Source of the DNA: Xanthomonas floridensis
GTDB lineage: Bacteria > Pseudomonadota > Gammaproteobacteria > Xanthomonadales > Xanthomonadaceae
Assembly (NCBI RefSeq): GCF_001642575.1
Contig: NZ_LXNG01000028.1
Span: 1 to 39,141 of the forward strand
DNA length: 39,141 bases
Reading direction: 5' to 3'
Position numbers and translations under genes: made by a program. Each line of letters opens with the position of its first letter. Within the stretch, counting starts at the first letter, position 1. Below are positions 8,601-17,600 of the stretch, in pieces. Below the pieces are notes generated by a model. The model was not told the origin of the DNA. It was given only the letters and a program-made list of their open reading frames with translations, and made no database searches.

Positions 8601-11600
8601 GGCGCTCAGCACATCGCTGCCGGTGATGGCAACCTTGTTGCCGGCGGTCATCGTCACCGCGCCATCGGTGCTGCCGACCAAGCTTCCGCTGTTGGTAACC
8701 TCGGTGACATCCAGGCCGTCGGTCTTCTTGGTAACGCCCAATGCGACGCTGAATCCACCACCGCCATACAGACCGGACTTCTTGACGGTCTTTTCGTGTT
8801 CCTCGCTGTGCGTGTTCTGCACCGTGTCCAGCGTGAGGTTGTTGCCTGCGGCCAACACCACATCGCCGGTGCTGGCGACCTGCGCGCCTTGCGACAGCAA
8901 ATCATTACCCGCCGCGATCTGCACCGTGTCGCCACTGAGCGTGGTGGTGACGGCCACGTTGTCGTGCCACTCATCATGCGTGGTGGTCGTCTTGCTGGAG
9001 AACGTGCCCTTCTTCTTCTTGGTCATGTCCTGCACGGCGTCGTGCTGCTCGCTGGCGGCGAGCAGGTTGACGTCGTTGCCGGCGGCCAGGGTGATGCCGC
9101 CTTCCTTGGTGGCGGCTGATGCGGCGGTGAGGGTGATGTCGTTACCCGCCTGCATCGCCAAGTTGCCGCCGGCGCTGAACTCGACCCCGTGGACGGTTTC
9201 GTCGCTTGTGCTGGTGGTTTGCTTGAAGCGCTTGCGCGTCTCGAGCGTATCGCTGGTGTCGACCGTGGTCAGCGTGCTCGCGTTGATGTCGTTGCCGGCG
9301 CTGATGCCTAAGCCCTTGCCAGCATCGAGTTTTGCCGCGACCAAATTGACGTCGTTGCCGGCGCTGAGGATCAGGTTGCCGCCGGCGGTGAGTGCCTGCT
9401 GATCGATGGTCTGGGTGGTCGTGGTGGTGGTGACGCGGGTCTTGCCGTTGCGGGTCTTGTAGCTGTTGGTTTCGGTCTCGTTGAGGACGGACTCGACGTT
9501 GAGGTTGTTGCCTGCTGCGGCAATCAGATCGCCGCCGGCCTTGACGTCGGCCTGGCGGATGGTCAGGTCGTTGCCGGCGGTCAATTGCAGACTGTCGCCG
9601 GTGCTGATATTGGTGCGGGTGGCAACCTTGCCATCCAGACCAGTGGTCGGGGTCAGCGAGAGGTTGTTGCCTGCCTGCAGTGCGGCACTACCGCCGGCCT
9701 TGATGGTGACGCCGTGCAGTTGCAGGTCGTTGCCTGCAGACATCACCAGATCCTTGGCGGTGGTCACCGACATCGCATCGCCACCGCGCAGCAGGCCGTT
9801 ATCGTTGCGCAACGCGCTTGGGGTAAGGCTGAGGTTGTTGCCTGCGATCAACGCCGCACTGCCATCGGCCTGCACGCGGGTACCGGTCAGCGTCATGTCG
9901 TTGCCGGCGAATAGTTGCAGGGTGTTACTGGCGCTGATGCCGGACAGGATGCCGACGCCGTTGATGGCCTTGGATGCTTCGCTGACCAGATTGTTGCCGG
10001 CTACCAGTGCAACGTCGCGTCCCTGGATCTGGCCCTGGTTGAGCAGGTCGTTACGGACTTCCAGCGATACAGCGCCAGTGCCGCTGATGCGGCCCTGGTT
10101 GAGCAGGTTGCCTGCGGTGATGCTGACATCGGCGCCGGCGATGACGCCCTGGTTGCTCATGGAATTGATGGCGTTGAGCTCGACGTTGCCGCCGGCGATC
10201 AAGGCGCCGTTGCCACGCAGCTGCAGCGAGTTGGAGGCCAGATACACCACCGGCACCAGCACCTTCTGGCCCTGGTAGTCCTGCTCCACCATCCACACGA
10301 TGTCCTGCGTCAGCGCGGCGGCCTGCGCGGCGGTGAGGCCCACGCCCATGCTCAGTTGCAGCTGACCTGCGGCGGCCACGCCCGACTCCAGCAAGGCGCG
10401 GTACTGCGCCACGCCGTCGGCGTAATTGCCCAGATAGCGGCGGCCGGTGAGCTGGGTGATCTGGTCCAGCACCAGGCGCTGCTCGTAGAAACCATCGCCC
10501 AGGCGGGTCTGGGTCCACTCCGGGTCTACGCCCAGCTTGTCCAGCAGGAAATCGCTGCTGATGAAGTTGTCGTAGTTGACGAAGCGTGGATCGGTCTCGA
10601 TCAAGTAACGACGGCCGGGACCGTTGCTGCGCCAGGCGTTGATGCCGCCCAGGCCGGTTGCCGCGCGGCCCATGGCTGTGCGGTCGGTGGCCGTGCCATT
10701 GGACAGCCGATACAGCCCGCCGATGGGCAGATCGATCTGCGCCAGCGAGGTCTGGCCGCCGCCGACAATATTGGTCACCGGAATGGTGGCCGGATCGACG
10801 CGGGTACGGCTTTCGCCAACGCCGGCAACGACGCCGCTACCGGTTGCCGCAGCTTGCACGTTGGCCTGATCAACAGTGCTATGCACCAAGCCACTGTCAT
10901 TGGACATGACCGGTGCGACCGACATCTTGACGATGCCGCCGGATGCCGCAAGCGACGCATCCTGCGTAGTCGCATCGACCTGCGCACCCGCGTTGCCGGC
11001 GGTGTTGCTCGCCACGCTGATGCTGGCCGCCCCCCCATTTGCCCGGCCGATGACGGCCTGACCACCGACATTTGCCGCGGTCTGCCGCGTGCGACCGCTC
11101 AATCCACCTTGTGCGCTGACGCCATTGAGCGAGGCGCCGCTGACGATGCGGCCATCGCTGCCGACGGCGCCGTTGCTGATGCTGGCCCCGTTGATGCTGA
11201 CGCCTTGGCCGCCGGTCATGCTCGCGCCTAGGGCGATGTAGCTGCTGTCTACTGTGCCAGAGCCTACGACACGCTCATCTGTTTCCCAATAGCAGACAAC
11301 GCTCTGACCAGGCCGCTGCATGCAGTCGTTATAGACTGCCCGAGCCGTATATTCGGTGTCTGTGTAATTGGCGACCTGCTTGAGCGCTAGGGCCTGATTG
11401 AGTACGTCATCACTACTGGCCAGCATTCCGTCCGACAGACCACCGACACCCCGCTGATTCACCAGTAGAGAACCCGCAGCAGCTATTGTCGACGTACTGT
11501 TTGTTACATAGCCCGACAAGCCGATATTACCGCCAGCCACAATACGGCCTTCGGCGCTGGCCGAAATCAACTGCTCGCGCTCACGGACATCGTAAGAACG

Positions 11601-14600
11601 GTAAACACCAGGGTCGTGTCCTGCATAGCGAACACCACCGGAACCAGAACTCCCCGGCCGTGGATCTCTTCGGATAACGTCTTCGGGCATGGCTGCGTTG
11701 GCAGCAGCGCGCTCTGAATCTGTCAAGGGCCCAGTTCTGGCATTAACTACCCGCCGCCGATTATTCAGCTGATTAGCCGCTATCAAAACACTTCCGTCAG
11801 CCTCGATACTGCCCGAAAGGTTATTCACCACGCCCGTGCGCGAGGTGAGCGTGCCACCACCATCCTGCGCACCACCAATGGCGATATTGCCCAAGCTGAA
11901 GATGCGGGCATCCCGGTTGAGCAGTTGATCGCGCACGATCAGGTTCATGTTGCCGGTGGAGCCCAGCAAGGCCGAGCCATAGGCAGCATTGCCCGTCGCA
12001 CCGCCAAAGTCCGCGCCGTTGACCAGCGTGCCGGTATTCACCGACACATTGCCGCCGACAATGCTGCCGGTGTTGTAGATGCTGTTTGCCACCAGCGATA
12101 GCGCGCCATTGCCGGAAATACTCCCGGCGTTGTCGATGACGTTGCCGCCGTTGAGGCGGGTGTCGTTGGACAGGATGTTGGCGCCGGCGCGGTTGGCGAT
12201 GCTGCTGGCGGTAATGTCCAGGCGACGTGCGGCCTTGAGCGTGGCTTCGTTGACCAGGTTGCCGCCAACACGCAGGTTGAAATCGCCATTGCTGGTGAGA
12301 TCTGCACCTGCGCGATGCGTGTAGTCGCTACGCAAGGTAAGATCGAGCAGGTTTTGCGCCAGGATGCTGCCGCCGCCGTCGAAACCGACGGTGTCGATCA
12401 CCACATCTCCCGCACCGCCGGTGACGCTGCCCGCGCCAATCTGGCCACCGGCGTTGCTCAGGCTCTGCAGGTTCAGGCGAATTGCCTGCTCGGCCTTGAT
12501 CCTGCCGTTCTGGTTGTCGAGCGTGGCGCCTGCGCGCTGCAGCAGGAAGCTCGCGCCGGCATAGACGTTGCCGCCCTGGTTGTTCAAGCCATTGGTGTTG
12601 GCGATCAGGTCGCCGCCAGCGACCAGCTGGCCGCTGTTGTTGGCGATGCTGGCAGCATCGATCACCACGCTGCCGCGTCCACCAAGATTACCGCTGGTGT
12701 TGGTCAATGCGCCGCCGGTGGTGATGCGCGTCAGTCCACCGCCATTGTTGACGATGCTGCCCTGCGTATTGTCGATCCGTCCGCCAGACACGGCGAGCGT
12801 ATTGCCGGCATCAAGCTGGCCGCCGCTGTTGAGCAGCGCGCCTGTCACCGCAACATTGAGATCGCGGCCGGCACTGAGTTTGCCGCTTTGGTGATTGTCC
12901 AACTGACCCCGCGCGGTGACGCTGAGGTCGCGACCCGCCTGCAGGCTGCCGCCGGAGCTTGCGATATTTTCCGCAGTGATCACCGCATCGGTACTGGCAC
13001 CGATGATGCCACTGCCATTGTCCAGCCCACGGGTGAGCTCGACGCGCAGACTGCCGCCCGCACCACCGCTACTCACCGCCTGCAGCGTGCCACCGCTATT
13101 GCTGAGGCTATCGGCACGCAATGCCATCGCGCCGCCGCTGGCCTGCAGCAGCCCGCTACGGTTGTCGACAGCACCACCGCTTTGCACCGTCAAACCGCGT
13201 GCAGCGACCGAACCGCCGAGATTGTTGAGGCTGGCCGCAGTAAGCGTTGCATCACCAGCGGCAGCAACCGTGCCGCCCTGGTTGTTGATGCCGCTGCTGG
13301 CACCAATGGTCAGCGTCCCCTGCGAGACGATGCGACCGTCCACATTGCCCAATGCACCACGGCTGGTGACCGATGCAATGCCATTACCGGCATGTTCGAT
13401 CCGTCCCTGCGCATTGTCGAGGCTTGCGGCAGTGATGGTCAGATCCTGCCCGTTGCTGGCCAAGGTTCCCGACGTGTTGTCGATTGCGCCAGCAATGCTG
13501 ACGCGCGTCGCGCCGTTACCACTTTGAACGAGGCGACCGCCGGCATTGTTCAAACTGCCGCCATCGATGCTGAGCTGGCTGGCCTGCAGTTGTCCGCCAA
13601 CGCCCGTGAGACGGCCGTTGTCGATGGTGCCGCCTGCCTGCACGGTGAGCGTGCCGCCAGCGAGCAGATCGCCGCCGCGGTGGTCGAGGCTACCGGCAGT
13701 AGTCAGCGCGACATTGCCGGTGGCACGCGTGCTGGCGCCGCCCAGCTGCAGCTGGGCGCCTTGCGCGAGCAGATTGCCGCCCGCCAACAACTTGCCTGAT
13801 GCACTCAACTGGCGATCGGCGACCAGGCTCAACATACTGGCCGCCCCCAGATTGCCGTCACCGGCAATGCCTGCACCGACTGTACCGGCAATGGTGATCT
13901 CGCCCGCACGCAGGCTCAGATTTCCCGACGCGGTGGTTTGCCCGGCGTTTTCGATCCGCGCGCCCTGCAGCCCCACTGTCGCACCACTGACGACGCCCTG
14001 CTGACGCACCACGGCGTCGCTGGCCAGGGTGACCTGCTGGCCGCGCAGCTGACCTGCAACGGTGAGATCGCTTTTGGAGTGCAGGTCGAGCGTGTTGCCC
14101 GCACTCAGAGTGCCGCTCTGTGCCAGCGCACCATCGGCCTGCGCCGAGAAGCTGCCAGCCGATGCGAGGCTGCCGCCGAGCTCCAGGTTGCCGCGGCTGA
14201 TCAAGGCGACATCGCCACGTTCGCTGCCCAGCTGGCCGCTGCTGCTGACTTGCGCCGCTTCCACGCGCAAGCCATTGCCGCCAATCAGGTCACCGCGATT
14301 GTCCACCGCTCCAGTGGCGAGCACACCCAAGCGTTGCAGACCATAGGCCCGACCGGTTTGACGCAGCGAACCGACACCCAGCGTGAGTTGATTGCCAGCG
14401 CGCACGGCGCCAGCATTGTCGAGCAGACCGCCGATGGAGAACGTAGCGTCGCCCTGCGCGAGCAACACGCCGTTTGTCGCATTACTTGCGCTGGCTGCCG
14501 TGACGTTCAAGCTCTGACCAGCGACGACTTGCGCTGCATTGGTCAAGGCACCGGTTGCGCTCAGCACCACGTTGCGATCGGCTTGCGCCACACCGGCAAC

Positions 14601-17600
14601 CGCCAGGTCGCCGGTGCTGCGCAGATTCAGATCAGTGGCTGCATCGAGTGCGCCACGGCTATCGATCGCCGCGCCATCCAGGCTGATCGCGCCAGCACTT
14701 TGCAGCACTGCGGCTTGCCCTGTTGCAATACGCGCGCCGCGCAACGTGGCATTACCTGCAGACACCGCCTGTCCGTTGAAGGTGAGAGTCCGCTGTGCCT
14801 GCAGATCGAGTTGCGTTGCCGACTGCAGCGTGCCTGCCGTGGTGAGGTCGCGACCAGCCTGTAGCGCGATCGACTGCGCCTTGAGCGAACCGGCCTGCTG
14901 GAGATCGCCAACTGCCGTTGCCTGCAATGTGGTCGCTGCGGCGACAACGCCTTGCAGCGTCATGTCGCCTTGACTGATCAAGCTGACGTTGGCAGTTTCG
15001 CTCCCGAGCTGGCCGCTGCTGCGCAAGCTGCCCGCCTCCACCTGCAGCGTCTCTTTGGCAATGAGGTTGCCGCGGTTGTCCAGCGTGCCAGTGACCTTCG
15101 CGGTCAGTGCCTTGCCTGCAATTGCAGTGCCGCCCTGATCCATGCTGGCAGCGGTGATGCGCAGATCGCCGCCGCCCTGCACCTTGCCGGCGTTCTGCAG
15201 CGCGCCAGTAGTCAGCGTGACGCTGCCATCGGCCGCCAACACGCCGGCCGCCACGTTCGTGGTGTTGCCTGCCTGCACCGACAGATCACGGCCGGCAATC
15301 ACCTGGCTCGCGTTGCTCAAGGTATCGGTTGCGCTCAGCACCACATCGCGATTGGCTTGCACCACGCCTGAGAGCGCAAGGGCTCCGGTACTGCGCAGGC
15401 TCAGGTCCGTGCCGGCATCGAGCGTGCCACGGCTGTCGATTGCCGCACCGTCCAGGCTGATCGCACCGACGCTTTTCAGCACGGCGTCGCGGCCGGTGGC
15501 GATGCTGTTACCGCGCAGGTTGGCGTCACTACCCGCCTGCGCCTGACCGTTCAACGTCAGGCTGCGCTGCGCCTGCAGATCCAACGCAGACGCGGACTGC
15601 AATGTCCCACCGGCAGTGAGATCGCGGCCGGACTGCAATGTCACGGCCTGCGCGTTGAGCGAGCCGGCCTGCAGCAGATCGGTACCAGCGGTGGCTTGCA
15701 GGGTGGTCGCCGCAGCCACCACACCTTGTAGATCGATCGCATTCTGGCTGGTCAGCGTCAGTGCGCCGTTGACCGAGCCGAGTTGCCCGCTGCTGACGAT
15801 GCTGTCGGCAGCGATGCTCAGATCCTTGCCGGATACCAGCTGGCCCGCGTTCTCGAATACGCCTGTCGAAGCGATCGACACAGCGTCGCCGCTATAGACA
15901 CGGCCGCGCTGCAGCAATGTTCCGGTGTTCAGTGCAAGGCCACGCTCGCCATGCAGGGTGCCATTGTTCTCCAACACGCCAGCGACATCGACGCGCAGGT
16001 CGCGTAGTGCGCCCAAGGTCGCAGTTGCTGCGTTGTTGGCACTGGCAGCTTGCACACGCAGATCGCGGGCTGCCACGACTTGAGCGCCATTGTTCAACGC
16101 GCCCGCAGCGGTCAGCGCAACATCGCGCCCGCCCTGGACCACGCCAGCCAGTGCAAGATCACCGGCGCTGCGCACGTTCAAATCGGTCGCCGCATCGAGC
16201 GAACCGCGGCTATCGATGGAGCCGCCATCCAGGGTGATGGCAGCACCGCTCTGCAGCACTGCTGCAGCGCCTGTCAGAACCGTTGCACCGGTGACGGTTG
16301 CCTCACCCGTACTCGATGCCTGTCCATTCAGGGCGAGCGTGCGCTGCGCCTGCAGATCCAACGTGGATGCCGATTGCAGAGTGCCGTTTGCAGTGAGGTC
16401 GCGCCCCGCCTGCAATGCGATCGACTGTGCCTTGAGCGAACCAGCCTGCTGCAAATCGCCTCCAGCAGTCGCACGCAATGCAGTGGCTGCTGCAACCACA
16501 CCCTCTAGTTGCAGCGTGTCTCGGCTGTTCAACGTGACATCGGCCCGCTCGCTACCCAACTGCCCACTGCTACGCAGCGTGGCTGCATCGACCTGCAACG
16601 CATCCTTGGCGATCAGATTGCCACGATTGGCCAGAGTGCCTGCGATGGCGGTGCGCAACGCCTTGCCTGCAGACGCGCTGCCGCCCTGGTCCATATTTGC
16701 AGCGCTGACCTGCAGATCGCCACCGGCCTGCACGCGGCCTGCGTTGTTCAGCAGTGCCGTCGTGGTCAGGGCGATGTTGCCCTCGCCCGCCAGCACACCG
16801 TTCAAGGTGTTATCCAGGCTGCCTGCCTGCAACGCCAGATCGCGGCCTGCAAAGACCTGCGCCGCGTTACTGAGCGCGCCGGTGGTATTGAAAACAACGT
16901 CGCGGCCGCCTTGTGCCACACCCGCCAGCGTCAGATCGCCTTGGCTGCGGATGTGCAGATCGCTGCCCGCGTCCAGCTTGCCGCGGCTGTCGACGGCTGC
17001 GCCCTCCAGCGCGATCGCGCCAGCGCCTTGCAGCACCGCATCCTGGCGCGTCGTCAATGTGGCAGCACGCAGTGAAGCATCACCACCGGCCTGGCCCTGC
17101 CCAGCAAACGTCAGTGCGCGCTGTGCCTGCAGATCCAGCGTGGATGCCGATTGCAGATTGCCAGCGGCGCTGAGATCACGCCCGGCACGCAGTGCCAGCG
17201 ATTGAGCCCTCAACGACCCTGCCTGCTGCAGATCGCCAGCGGCGCTGGCCTGCAGCGTGGTCGCAGCGGCAACCACGCCTTGCAGCGCGATATCGCCCTG
17301 GCTGCTCAGACGAACACCTGCCGCTTCGCTGCCGAGTTGACCGCTGCTGCGCACGCTACCGGCATCGATCTGTAGCGCGTTCCTGGCAATCACATTGCCA
17401 GCGTTGTCGAATGACCCGCTCACAGCTGCCGAAAGCGTGTTGCCCGAGCTGGCGCTGCCGCTTTGCGTGAACGCGCCTGCGGTCAGCTGCAGATCGCTCG
17501 CCGCATACAGGCTGCCGGCATTGTCCAATGTGCCGGCCGTGCGCACGCGCGCACCGGCATCCGACGAAAACGCGCCGCCTTGCGCATTGCGCAATGAGGC

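Noticed and set aside
12315..13799. Long plus-strand frame (494 codons), with several similar frames of up to 438 codons over 2.8-18.9 kb
   Set aside because: They are antisense shadows of the repetitive GC-rich fhaB and orphan frames, with low-complexity Ala/Gly/Pro or Arg-rich translations and no domains.
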